From Rhizohabitans arisaemae (GTDB lineage Bacteria > Actinomycetota > Actinomycetes > Streptosporangiales > Streptosporangiaceae): DNA of 64,000 nucleotides. This document shows positions 17,140-25,626 of this stretch, in pieces. The stretch covers positions 496,001-560,000 of the forward strand of contig NZ_BLRH01000060.1 of the NCBI RefSeq assembly GCF_025996515.1, given 5' to 3'. Within the stretch, counting starts at the first letter, position 1. The number at the start of each line of letters is the position of its first letter. Below the pieces are notes generated by a model. That model searched no databases. It was not told the origin of the DNA and saw nothing but the letters and a program-made list of their open reading frames with translations. A program made the position numbers and the translations under genes.

Positions 17140-18123
17140 TCAGGCGCGCTTGGCGTCGGTGAGGGTGGCGTAGACGATGATGTTGTCGGTGTAGCTGTGG
17201 GTTCTGGGGTTGTACACGCCACCGCAGGTGATCAGCCGGAGCTCGGCGTTCTTCCGATTGGAGTACACCCGCGAGGTGGGGAAAATCCTCTTACTCGCCT
17301 GTTCGACGCCGTCCACGGTGAAAGTGGCCGTCACCCCGTCGGCACGGATGACCTTGATGGTGTCACCCCGCCGGATCAAACCCAGCTTGCTGAACACCGC
17401 GCTCTTGGTTCGGGTGTCCTTGTGGCCCAGAACCACCGACGGCCCCCGTTCGCCCGGCTGAGGCCCGTACTTGTACCAGCCGACCAGGTTCGGCCGGTTC
17501 AGCGAAGGTGTCTGGATCTCGCCCCTGGCGGTCAATCCCATCGTGTCGATCGGCGCGTTCACCCCGATCTTCGAGATCACCAGCCGGGCCGGGGCCGCCG
17601 GGCCGATCGGCTTGATCGGCGGCGCCACCGCCACCGGCGGCGGCGCCGTCAGCTCCGCCTGGGTCAACGGAACCCCTTCACCGCCCGGCCCCACCGTCGG
17701 AGCCAGATTCAGCGGCTCCGGCACCGGTCCCTGACTCGCCGGCCCAGGGCCCGGACCGGGGATACCGGACCCCACCACCTCCTGGACCGTCGGCGACAGC
17801 GTGAAAATCAAACCGACCATCACGATCGCCACACCCGCCACCGCGGCCAGGCCCAGCGCCCACTGCATCACCCGGCCACCGTCCACCCGGCCACCGGAGA
17901 TCCGCTGCCGGGCGAGCATCTGCTGCTGTTGCTGCGCCTGCCCGGCCATCACCATCTGCATCACGGCCATGACCTGCTCGGGGGTGAGCGGCCGGCCCTG
18001 CTGCGCGTACTGCGCGGCGACCGCCTGCTGATAGGCGAATACGGCCTGGGCCTGCTCCGGCGTTAGCGGCTGCCCCTGAACCCCCTCGGCTCCCGGGGTC
18101 TGACCGCTCGGCTGATCACTCAT
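17140..18123 (-). CDS. Class F-type sortase with cytoplasmic repeat region
   Basis: The product is 327 residues. A cytoplasmic N terminus contains two copies of a P-L-T-P-E-Q unit (about 19-24 and 45-50) followed by glutamine-rich sequence. One membrane segment follows (about 86-110), then a proline-rich spacer and the sortase domain (about 170-325). The catalytic residues are His234 (GHKDT), Cys300 (LITCGG) and Arg307 (PRTHSYTDN). Sortases cleave a C-terminal sorting signal and attach the protein to the cell wall. The gene starts 12 bases after the stop of a surface protein gene that carries a sorting signal, so the pair is almost certainly enzyme and substrate. Confidence 0.88.
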   Translation of the reverse strand: MSDQPSGQTPGAEGVQGQPLTPEQAQAVFAYQQAVAAQYAQQGRPLTPEQVMAVMQMVMAGQAQQQQQMLARQRISGGRVDGGRVMQWALGLAAVAGVAIVMVGLIFTLSPTVQEVVGSGIPGPGPGPASQGPVPEPLNLAPTVGPGGEGVPLTQAELTAPPPVAVAPPIKPIGPAAPARLVISKIGVNAPIDTMGLTARGEIQTPSLNRPNLVGWYKYGPQPGERGPSVVLGHKDTRTKSAVFSKLGLIRRGDTIKVIRADGVTATFTVDGVEQASKRIFPTSRVYSNRKNAELRLITCGGVYNPRTHSYTDNIIVYATLTDAKRA

Positions 18124-18135
18124 GAGCTACCCCGA

Positions 18136-19929
18136 TCAGCGCCCGCTCGCCCGCTGGATCCGACGACGCCGCACCTCCAGGCCGCCCAGCGTACCCGCGA
18201 GGGCCAGCGCCGCCCCGATCGTGACCAGGAGCGTGCCGGACGGCATCGACTCGCCACCGCCACCGGTCGCCACACCGTCCTTCGGCGTCCGCCGGACCTG
18301 CGCACCCTTCGTCACCGTCGCGGTCGCCGTAGCCGGGGACGGCGTAACCGTCACCGTGCTGGTCGGCGACACCGTAACCGTCGGGGCACCCGTCACCGTG
18401 ATCGAGACGTTCGGTGCGGTACCCGACTTGATCGTGCAGGAGATGCTTCCGCTCACACCACTCCCGGAGACCTGCACGACGAACTTGCCTGCCGTGATGA
18501 CCGTCGTCCCGCTCTTCGTCAACGCGACATTGGTGTCCCTGCTGACGAGCGGAATCTCCGCGTCCTCCGCGATGGCGCTCGTGTTCGCGGCTCCTTCGGA
18601 GTTCACCGTCTTGGTCCCCTCGGCACCGGTCAGGTTGAGATCGGCGACGACCTTTGTGCTGCCGGCCGGGAACTGCACCGGCGCCGTCAGCAGATCGGCC
18701 TCCGCGGCCCATCGAACCACGGCGTTGCTTCCCGCGGCCACCGACGTGTTCGTGGCGGTCAGCGTGACGTCCACGTCGTAGTCATCGGAGACACCCCACC
18801 CGGAGGAAGGCGTACAGGTGTATGTCAGGTTCCCGGTCTGGGAACCCGAGTTGGTGATCTGGACCGAGGCGCTCGGCCACGTACCCGTGCCTGTCCGGGT
18901 ACACACGATACTGCCCGCCGGTGTGCCCCCTGACGCCGCGACCGTCTCGATGGTGAACTCACCTGCCGTGACCACGAGGGTGCCGACGGTCGCGTTCGTG
19001 GTCGGAATCTTGAGGGTGTGCTTGGTGCCCAACGGCAGGTTGTCACCCGCGTCGGATGTGCCGGTGAGCAGAGTGTCGTAGACGGTACTCGGAGTCGGAT
19101 TGCCCGACGTCGCCGTACCCATCTTCACCTTCAGCCTTGCCGCACCCGTCCCAAGGTCTATCGGAGTGGTCAGCTGGGAGCCGGTCGCCTGCCAATCGAT
19201 CTCTACGTTCGCACCCTTCCGCACCGATGTCGCCTTCGGGGTAAGGGTGATGGTGAAGTCATGGCTGGTCTGCCCTGTTCCAAGCGATCTGTTTCGCTCA
19301 CACGAATAGCGTCCTGGATCACTTTGAGCAGGTTCCACAGTGATCGTCGTGGTAGGCGGAGCGGTCGTGTCCTCACAGGTGACGATTCCGGCCAGCGGGG
19401 TTTCACCTCCGGCGGTCACATGGACGCGAAACTTCCCTGGTGAAATGACTATGTTCCCGGTCTTCAACGGGGTGAACGGAATTACCAGTTCACTGGGGAG
19501 CGGAATGATCGTGCCCTTTGGCAAGGCGGTTCCGTTGGAGTCACCGACCTTCGGCTGTGTGGTGCCGTCACTTGTCGATGCAAAGTCAATGGACGCGTCA
19601 ACCTTGGCTGCGTTCGCCGCAAGGTCGACTGGAGCCACCAGCTCATCGCCCGCAACGTAGGTCGCCTTCCACGTCACCGTGGAAGGCGAATCCTTGCGGA
19701 CTGTTCCCGCCGCAGGGGGAATGAGTTCGACGTTCAACTTGACTGTCTGAGCTACAGGCACAGGATCGCTCAGCCCAGTGGAGACACAGTTGTATGTCAC
19801 TTCCGCCGCCGCGACGGCTACCGCCGGGGTGGCGCCCAAGGTGAAAACGGCTACTGCGGTGGTCAGTCCGGCCGTGCTCAGCGCGGATGCCGTCGCGACG
19901 ATGCCGCGCCACGCTCTCGACTTGAACAC
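18136..19929 (-). CDS. Three-repeat wall-anchored surface protein, predicted sortase substrate
   Basis: The product is 597 residues from GTG 19929, preceded by GGAGAG. A signal peptide of about 42 residues is followed by three degenerate tandem domains of roughly 140-150 residues. Each opens with a Tyr-x-Cys type strand (VTYNC, GRYSC, LTYTC) and closes with G-x-(F)-x-(V) then G-(S/I)-(I/V)-x-C (GIVTC, GSIVC, GSISC). The conserved cysteine pairs suggest one disulfide per domain. A Thr/Ser/Val-rich linker (TVTVSPTSTVTVTPSP) leads to a C-terminal sorting region with GVATGGGG, a hydrophobic segment (about 564-586) and RRRR. It resembles actinobacterial DUF6801-type surface proteins. The ligand is unknown. 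Confidence 0.85.
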   Translation of the reverse strand: MFKSRAWRGIVATASALSTAGLTTAVAVFTLGATPAVAVAAAEVTYNCVSTGLSDPVPVAQTVKLNVELIPPAAGTVRKDSPSTVTWKATYVAGDELVAPVDLAANAAKVDASIDFASTSDGTTQPKVGDSNGTALPKGTIIPLPSELVIPFTPLKTGNIVISPGKFRVHVTAGGETPLAGIVTCEDTTAPPTTTITVEPAQSDPGRYSCERNRSLGTGQTSHDFTITLTPKATSVRKGANVEIDWQATGSQLTTPIDLGTGAARLKVKMGTATSGNPTPSTVYDTLLTGTSDAGDNLPLGTKHTLKIPTTNATVGTLVVTAGEFTIETVAASGGTPAGSIVCTRTGTGTWPSASVQITNSGSQTGNLTYTCTPSSGWGVSDDYDVDVTLTATNTSVAAGSNAVVRWAAEADLLTAPVQFPAGSTKVVADLNLTGAEGTKTVNSEGAANTSAIAEDAEIPLVSRDTNVALTKSGTTVITAGKFVVQVSGSGVSGSISCTIKSGTAPNVSITVTGAPTVTVSPTSTVTVTPSPATATATVTKGAQVRRTPKDGVATGGGGESMPSGTLLVTIGAALALAGTLGGLEVRRRRIQRASGR

Positions 19930-20110
19930 TGTGCTCTCCGTTTCCCGCAGCCTAGGAGTCCCTACACCCGGCGAACAACGATGGCAGTTCATGGTCACAA
20001 TTTGGTGGACATCTTACGTTTTCATGATGTTGCGCGTGGGAACAAGTCGCACCTTCGTTGCCGCTGAGACCTAGGCTCGACTGGGTGGGGACCGCTCTGG
20101 GGGAGGCTGC

Positions 20111-20590
20111 ATGAAGGAGCACGGGACCGCTGAACAGGGCTGGGAATCCGGCGGTGGCAACGAGCTGACCAGCCAGGATCTGGTGAGTATCGGGGAGCTC
20201 GCCCGTTCGGCCGGGGTGAGTTGCCGGACGATCCGCTACTACGAGGAGCTGGGTATCCTCCCCGAACCGAAGAGGTCTCCGGGGGGTACGCGAAAATATC
20301 CGTCGAACTATCGCGCGTACTTGGAGACGGCGCTCTCGCTGAAGGAGCTGGGCTTCAGCCTGGAGGAGATCAAGCTGCTCAAGGGGCTGACCGGCGGTCA
20401 GGGAATGACGGGCCGGCAGTACCACGAGGCCGTCGAGGTCGTCACGGAGAAGATGCGGGCCTTGGAGGAGAAGGTCGCGACGCTACGGCGGATCCGCGAC
20501 ACCCTGCGCGGGGAAGCGTCCGCGCACACCGTACCGGCCCAGTCTCCGCCGGTCTCCGTGCCGAACCCGCAGAACGCCGAATCCGCCTGA
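20111..20590 (+). CDS. MerR family transcriptional regulator
   Basis: The product is 159 residues. After a 25-residue leader, the MerR helix-turn-helix reads VSIGELARSAGVSCRTIRYYEELGILP, followed by the wing (GGTRKYP) and a coiled coil (about 95-135). There is no cysteine cluster near the C terminus, so metal sensing is unlikely; the effector is unknown. It is divergent from the surface protein-sortase operon, with 181 bases between the starts, so that operon is a plausible target. Confidence 0.88.
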   Translation: MKEHGTAEQGWESGGGNELTSQDLVSIGELARSAGVSCRTIRYYEELGILPEPKRSPGGTRKYPSNYRAYLETALSLKELGFSLEEIKLLKGLTGGQGMTGRQYHEAVEVVTEKMRALEEKVATLRRIRDTLRGEASAHTVPAQSPPVSVPNPQNAESA

Positions 20591-20620
20591 GGCTCGACCG
20601 ATCTGCCGGAACCCGCCTGG

Positions 20621-20874
20621 CGGCCGTACTCGGCGGTGGATCACCGCCTTGAGGCCGTACCCACCGCGAAGACGCCGAGGCGGGGTGGGAGACCCCTGCG
20701 TGACGGACCGGCCGCCTTCAGGCCGTACCCGACCTGAAGGACTCCACCGAGCCTGCCGGGAGCACCCTGCACGACAGATCATGCGCCTTCAGGCCGTACT
20801 CATCCTGGAGACGCCGTGGTTTGGAGGCAACCGCCGGGATCGGGGCGGCAGAAGAAGCCGCCTGACGGCCGTAC
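20621..20874 (+). repeat. Degenerate direct repeats around GGCCGTAC
   Basis: The octamer GGCCGTAC occurs at 20622, 20653, 20721, 20792 and 20867, three times within the longer phrase CGCCTT(C/G)AGGCCGTAC. The later copies are spaced 68, 71 and 75 bases apart. No credible protein is encoded. The same octamer or its complement recurs in other gaps of this window. Confidence 0.6.
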
Positions 20875-20962
20875 CGGCGTGCCCGCGGGGTTTTCCCGCC
20901 CCATCCGGGCGGGGCAGGGCACATACTGGCGTCAGGGAGTCGAGTTGCCCGGGAGGCCTGCG

Positions 20963-21127
20963 GTGGACGGCGGAATCATCCTTCTGATCTTCCTGGCGCT
21001 GCTCGCCTGCTGGCTGGTCAACAAGGTCGCCAGGTTCTTCCGGCTCCCCAAGGTCGGCTACGCGGGCATCATCATCGTGTTCGTGCTGGTCATGCTGGCC
21101 CTGTGGGGCCAGACGTTCGACCGGTAG
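20963..21127 (+). CDS. Small two-helix membrane protein (54 aa)
   Basis: The GTG at 20963 is preceded by GGGAGG at a good distance. The product has two hydrophobic helices (about residues 4-19 and 31-48) joined by a short basic loop (NKVARFFRLPK). No family is recognised. It ends four bases from the convergent end of the phosphatase gene. Confidence 0.65.
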   Translation: MDGGIILLIFLALLACWLVNKVARFFRLPKVGYAGIIIVFVLVMLALWGQTFDR

Positions 21128-21131
21128 CGCC

Positions 21132-23348
21132 TCAGCGGAGCTTGGTGGGGATTTCGAACCAGACGGCTTTGCCTTCCCGGGTCGGTCGGGAGCCCCACCG
21201 GTTGGCGAGCTGGTCGACGAGGTAGAGTCCGCGCCCGCCTTCGTCGTTCTCGCCCGCGGAGCGGATCCGCGGCAGCCGCAGGTCCTGGTCGAAGACCTCC
21301 ACCCAGACCGACTCGGCGCCGCGCCGGAGCCGGAGGGTGAACTCCTTACCGGGGTAGGGCGCCTCCTCCTGCTCCTCGTCGTCCCACGGTTCGTCCATCG
21401 CCGCGTCGAAGCCGAACCCCCTGGAGGGGGCGGGTGCCCCGGCCGCGTGCAGGACCACGTTGGTCACCACTTCGGAGACGAGCAGGCAGGCGAGTTCGGC
21501 GCGCTCCTCGGGGACCATCCAGTCGGTGAACGCCTGGGCCGCCATGTGCCGCGCCTCACCCACCATGATCGGTTCGGCGGGGAAGGTGCGCTCGGCGACG
21601 TCGAGTTCCTGGGCGACCGACCGGACGACCAGGATCGCCATGTCGTCGTCGATCTCGCCGGGCACCGCGAGGGTGATCGTGTCGGCGATGTCCTCCACCG
21701 GGGAGTCGCCGATCCGGACCAGCGCCTTCTTCAGCAGGCCGAGCGACTCCTCGTCGCTGTAGACCTTGACCTCGGCGTCGCGGATCGGACGCCGGTCGAT
21801 CAGGCCGTCGGTGTAGAGCAGCAGGGTGGAACCGGGCGGAAGGAGACGGGTCTCCTCCTTGTAGACGAGGTCGGCGTGGATGGCGTTGAGCCGCACCCCG
21901 AGCGGCTGGCCCACCTCGCCGATCTCCAGCTCGTCGACCTCGCCGTCGACCAGGAGCAGCGGTGGCGCGTGCCCGGCGTTGGCGAAGGAGAGCTCCCGCG
22001 ACCAGGCGTCGTAGATCAGGTACTGGCAGGTCACGATCGGCGGGTTGCTGACGTCGGCGCCGTACAGGTCCCGCTCGGGGTTGGCGATGGTCCGGGTCCA
22101 CTCGTCCAGCCTGGCCAGGATGTCCGCCGGGGACTTGTCGTCCTGGGCGAAGGCCCGGAGCGCCGCACGGAGCTGGCCCATGACGGCCGCGGCCCGCGCC
22201 CCCCGGCCTTCGACGTCGCCGATGACGATGCCGACCCGGCCCGCGCTGAGCTCGATGACGTCGTACCAGTCCCCGCCCACCTGGGTCTGGATGCCCTGGC
22301 CGTGACTGACGAGCGGCGAGGCCGGGCAGTAGCGGACGGCGATCTCCAGGCCGTCCAGGGGGGGCAGCTCCCGGGGAAGCAGGTGCCGCTGGAAGGACTC
22401 GGCGGTACGCCGTTCCTCCTCGAACAGGAGCGCGTTGTCCACGGCGAGCGCGACCCGGGTGGCGATGGCGCCGGCGAAGTCGCGGTCGAAGGTGTCGTAG
22501 TGCGGGGAGCTGCGCCGGGTGAGGTTGGAGAGCCCGAGGTACATCAGCCCCAGCACCTCGCCGCGGGCGCAGAGCGGGGCGACGATGGCCGAGGTCATCC
22601 CGATCTCACCGCACAGCCGGGCGCTCTCGTCGGTGGTCTCGTAGCCGTGGACGGTCTTGGCGAAGTCCTCGACGAGGATGGTCTCCTGCCGGCGGACCGC
22701 GGTGTCGGCGTAGTGTCCCGGCGGATACTCGATGTGGGCGCCGATCGGCCGCCAGGTGCCCGGGGGCGGCGACCAGCCGGGCACGTGGGTGGAGACGCGG
22801 CGGACGAACCGCTCCCCCTCCTTGAGCTCGATGAAGCAGTGGTCGGCGAACTGGGGGACCAGGATCTCGGCGACGCGTTTGAGCGTCTCCTCCAGGTAGA
22901 GGGAGCTGGCCAGGCGTTCGCCGATCCGCTCAAGCAGCCCGAAGCGGTCCTTTTCCCGCTCGTTGCTGCGCATCGCCTCCCGGGCCATGATCACGATGCC
23001 GGTGACGGCGCCCTCCGGGTGCCGGAGCGGTACGGCCTGGGCCCGTACATAGATCACCGAACCGTCGCCGCGGACGACGTCGAACGTGCCCTCCCACACC
23101 CCGCCCCGCAGGACGTGGGTGGCGAGCTCCACGGCGAGCGGCTGATCCTTCTCCGCGATACCGAGGGCCAGGGCGGGGGACGAGGAGTCGTCGTCAACCC
23201 GCCCGAAAAGCCGCTCTGCGAAAGGGTTCCAGTACAGAACGTTACTGAAACGATCCGTCACCACCACGGCCATATCCGTCTGGTCCAGCACCGCCATAGC
23301 CGAGAGCTGGTCCGCCGTGTCGTGGGACACATCCCCCCAACGCTTCAT
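21132..23348 (-). CDS. PAS-GAF-PP2C (SpoIIE-type) phosphatase with C-terminal HATPase domain
   Basis: The product is 738 residues. Domains in order are a PAS domain (about 18-125, with DRFSNVLYWNPFAERLFG), a GAF domain (about 150-310), a SpoIIE-type PP2C phosphatase (about 330-570, with TQVGGDWYDVIELSAG, IGDVEGRGARAAA, ANAGHAPPLLLVDGE and LLYTDGLIDRR), and an RsbW-like HATPase (about 590-735, with LLVSEVVTNVVLHA and DEGGRGLYLVDQLA). Such proteins dephosphorylate STAS antagonists and can also phosphorylate them or bind a sigma factor. No partner gene is adjacent; a STAS protein is encoded at 30865-31263. The sensory input is unknown. Confidence 0.9.
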   Translation of the reverse strand: MKRWGDVSHDTADQLSAMAVLDQTDMAVVVTDRFSNVLYWNPFAERLFGRVDDDSSSPALALGIAEKDQPLAVELATHVLRGGVWEGTFDVVRGDGSVIYVRAQAVPLRHPEGAVTGIVIMAREAMRSNEREKDRFGLLERIGERLASSLYLEETLKRVAEILVPQFADHCFIELKEGERFVRRVSTHVPGWSPPPGTWRPIGAHIEYPPGHYADTAVRRQETILVEDFAKTVHGYETTDESARLCGEIGMTSAIVAPLCARGEVLGLMYLGLSNLTRRSSPHYDTFDRDFAGAIATRVALAVDNALLFEEERRTAESFQRHLLPRELPPLDGLEIAVRYCPASPLVSHGQGIQTQVGGDWYDVIELSAGRVGIVIGDVEGRGARAAAVMGQLRAALRAFAQDDKSPADILARLDEWTRTIANPERDLYGADVSNPPIVTCQYLIYDAWSRELSFANAGHAPPLLLVDGEVDELEIGEVGQPLGVRLNAIHADLVYKEETRLLPPGSTLLLYTDGLIDRRPIRDAEVKVYSDEESLGLLKKALVRIGDSPVEDIADTITLAVPGEIDDDMAILVVRSVAQELDVAERTFPAEPIMVGEARHMAAQAFTDWMVPEERAELACLLVSEVVTNVVLHAAGAPAPSRGFGFDAAMDEPWDDEEQEEAPYPGKEFTLRLRRGAESVWVEVFDQDLRLPRIRSAGENDEGGRGLYLVDQLANRWGSRPTREGKAVWFEIPTKLR

Positions 23349-23393
23349 TCAGTTGCCGCCTTGCCGTGACCGAATGCCATCGGGCGAAACGGT

Positions 23394-24095
23394 CTAACGC
23401 TTGGCGACAAACACATGCACAGCGACGTCCCGCGGCAAATCCACGGAGGTGCTACTGGCCTCGTCGTCACCTATCACCCGCACACCGTTGTCGCCCGCCA
23501 CGAGCGTCACCTCGCGTCCGGGTTGTATCCCAACTTGCTTGAGTTTAAGCATCACAGCAGGATCACTTTGCACTTGTTCACTAATCCGGCGGACTATTAC
23601 GCGAACCCCTTCGGTCCCCGCGACATCCGTCATCGTGCTGACCAGCGATTCCTTTACCGCGTGCTCCTCCACCCCCAGCTCGGCCAGACCCGGGATGGGG
23701 TTGCCGTGCGGGCAGACCGTCGGATTGTCCAGGAGGGTGACGAGTCTGGACTCCACGGCCTCCGACATGACGTGCTCCCAGCGGCAGGCCTCGATGTGGA
23801 CGTCCTCCCACGGCATGCCGATCACCTGGGTGAGGAGGCACTCGGCGAGCCGGTGCTTGCGCATCACCCGGGTGGCGAGGACACGACCGAGATCGGTCAT
23901 CGCGAGATGCCGGTCGCCCTCCACTTTGACGAGCCCGTCCCGCTCCATCCGGGCGACGGTCTGGCTGACGGTGGGGCCACTCTGCTGGAGTCGCTCCGCG
24001 ATGCGGGCGCGCAGGGGCGTGATCCCCTCTTCTTCCAGCTCGTAGATCGTACGGAGGTACATCTCCGTAGTGTCGATCAGGCCATGTGCGGTCAA
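23394..24095 (-). CDS. DtxR/IdeR-family metal-dependent transcriptional repressor
   Basis: The product is 233 residues. The N-terminal winged helix (LIDTTEMYLRTIYELEEEGI, SGPTVSQTVARMERDGLV) is followed by the metal-binding dimerisation domain, with MRKHRLAECLL and EACRWEHVMSEAVE carrying the expected Cys, His and Glu ligands. A C-terminal FeoA/SH3-like domain has PGREVTLVAGDNGVRV. The length and ligands match iron-sensing repressors (IdeR, DtxR), but manganese-type relatives cannot be excluded. Start: ATG or GTG at 24095. Confidence 0.9.
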   Translation of the reverse strand: MTAHGLIDTTEMYLRTIYELEEEGITPLRARIAERLQQSGPTVSQTVARMERDGLVKVEGDRHLAMTDLGRVLATRVMRKHRLAECLLTQVIGMPWEDVHIEACRWEHVMSEAVESRLVTLLDNPTVCPHGNPIPGLAELGVEEHAVKESLVSTMTDVAGTEGVRVIVRRISEQVQSDPAVMLKLKQVGIQPGREVTLVAGDNGVRVIGDDEASSTSVDLPRDVAVHVFVAKR

Positions 24096-24202
24096 CGGCT
24101 CCTCCCGTCCTGTCTCGATGCTACGTCGGAGAACCTCCCGACTGAGAACGACTTACCCGGGCAACCTTCACCGGGTCTCAATCATCCAGCAGAACTACGG
24201 TT

Positions 24203-24328
24203 ATGACCACGGACAACCGCCCGACTACCCGAATCATTCCGGACGGGCCGACAGTGATCGTCTTCGACGTGTCCCACGAGCATGCCAGGGTACGGCGGCT
24301 CGCGCGAGTCTTACCCGGATACGGATGA
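24203..24328 (+). CDS. Possible small ORF (41 aa), weak
   Basis: A short frame starts at ATG 24203 in the 277-base gap between the DtxR gene and the MFS gene. The product has a mid-section PTVIVFDVSHEHARVRRL. Its third-codon GC is lower than that of neighbouring genes and its ribosome site is poor. It is listed because the gap is otherwise empty; it may be chance. Confidence 0.25.
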   Translation: MTTDNRPTTRIIPDGPTVIVFDVSHEHARVRRLARVLPGYG

Positions 24329-24372
24329 CGTCCGGCCCGTACCCTGCGGTGAACGGTCCGACGACCGGAAGA

Positions 24373-25626
24373 TCACCCCGGTGGTTCCGTGCGCTTGCCC
24401 GCATCGTAGTGACGGAAGGCGGGCACGGCCAGTCCCACGATCAACACCAGTACCGCGCACACCAGCCCGCCGCCCACCCACGCCGGCCCGGCCCCCCAGG
24501 CCACGGCGGTCGTTCCGGCGCGAAGATCGCCGAGTCGCGGGCCGCCGGCCACCACGACGGTGAACACGCCCTGCATCCGCCCCCGCATCTCGTCCGGGGC
24601 GTGCGTCTGCAGGATCGTCTGCCGCCACACGGCCGAAACGATGTCCGCCGCGCCGCCACAGGCCAGCAGGGCCACCATCAGCCAGAGCTCGTGGGCGAGT
24701 CCCGCGGCGGCCACCGACAGGCCCCAGAACGCGATGACGAGCGTGAGGGCGATCCCCTGGCGCCGTACCCGTCCGACCCAGCCCGAGGCGAGGCCGCCGA
24801 TGACCGAGCCGAGCGCGATGGAGGCGTTGAGCCAACCGAAGGCGATCTCCGACCCGCCGAAACGCTGCTCCGTGATCTCGGGGAAGAGCGCCTTGGGCAG
24901 GGCGAAGGCCATCGCGATGATGTCCACGACGAACGACATCAGCACCACGGGCTGCTTCGTCAGGAAGCGGAGCCCCTCGATCACCGACCGCATCCCGGGG
25001 CGGGTCGTCTCACCGAGCGGAGGGATCGGGGGCAGCCGCCAGGCCGCGTACAGCCCGCCCAGGAAGAGCACCGCGTCGATCCCGTACGCGAGGGCGAAAC
25101 CGCCGCCGGCCAGCACCACCCCACCGAGCAGCGGCCCGAGCACCGTGCCCAGGCTCCCGGCGAGGAAGTTCAGGGTGTTGGCCGCGGGAACCGCCTCCAG
25201 CGGCACCAGCCTGGGGACCATGGCCCCGCGCGTCGGCGCCGTGATCGCGAAACCGGCGGAGTGCAGCGCGGCCAGCAGGAGCAGCAGGCCGACCTGGCGG
25301 AGCTCCAGCACCGCCTGGAGGAGGAGGCCCAGGGTCGCGGCCCAGGCGACGACCGCGCCGACGATGAGGAGTTTGCGGCGGTCCACCGCGTCGGCGACGG
25401 CCCCGCCCCAGAGCCCGAAGACCATGAGGGGGATCAGATTGGCCGGGCCGAGCATCCCGACCCAGAACGACGAGTCGGTGATCGCGTAGATCTCGGCGGC
25501 CATGGCGGTCGAGGTGAGTTGAAAACCGATGAACGAGACGCTCTGTCCGAACCAGAGCCGGCGGAACGCCGGGTGCCGGAGCGGCCGTACGTCGACCGCC
25601 TGCCGCCGGATGAGGTTAAGGAGCAA
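24373..25626 (-). CDS. MFS transporter
   Basis: The product is 417 residues from a TTG start at 25626, which overlaps the end of pdxH by 11 bases. An upstream extension only reads pdxH out of frame. It opens with RPLRHPAFRRLWFGQSVSFI, as in the MFS_3/enterobactin-exporter-like group. About 10-12 hydrophobic helices are visible, and the loop between helices 2 and 3 has DAVDRRKLL (G-x-x-x-D-R-x-x-R type). The group exports drugs or siderophores; the substrate here is unknown. The start codon is uncertain. Confidence 0.8.
   Translation of the reverse strand: MLLNLIRRQAVDVRPLRHPAFRRLWFGQSVSFIGFQLTSTAMAAEIYAITDSSFWVGMLGPANLIPLMVFGLWGGAVADAVDRRKLLIVGAVVAWAATLGLLLQAVLELRQVGLLLLLAALHSAGFAITAPTRGAMVPRLVPLEAVPAANTLNFLAGSLGTVLGPLLGGVVLAGGGFALAYGIDAVLFLGGLYAAWRLPPIPPLGETTRPGMRSVIEGLRFLTKQPVVLMSFVVDIIAMAFALPKALFPEITEQRFGGSEIAFGWLNASIALGSVIGGLASGWVGRVRRQGIALTLVIAFWGLSVAAAGLAHELWLMVALLACGGAADIVSAVWRQTILQTHAPDEMRGRMQGVFTVVVAGGPRLGDLRAGTTAVAWGAGPAWVGGGLVCAVLVLIVGLAVPAFRHYDAGKRTEPPG

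Noticed and set aside
21447-23369. Long open frame on the plus strand opposite the PAS-GAF-PP2C gene
   Set aside because: No recognisable domain and no ribosome site; it is a GC-rich antisense frame of a well-supported gene.
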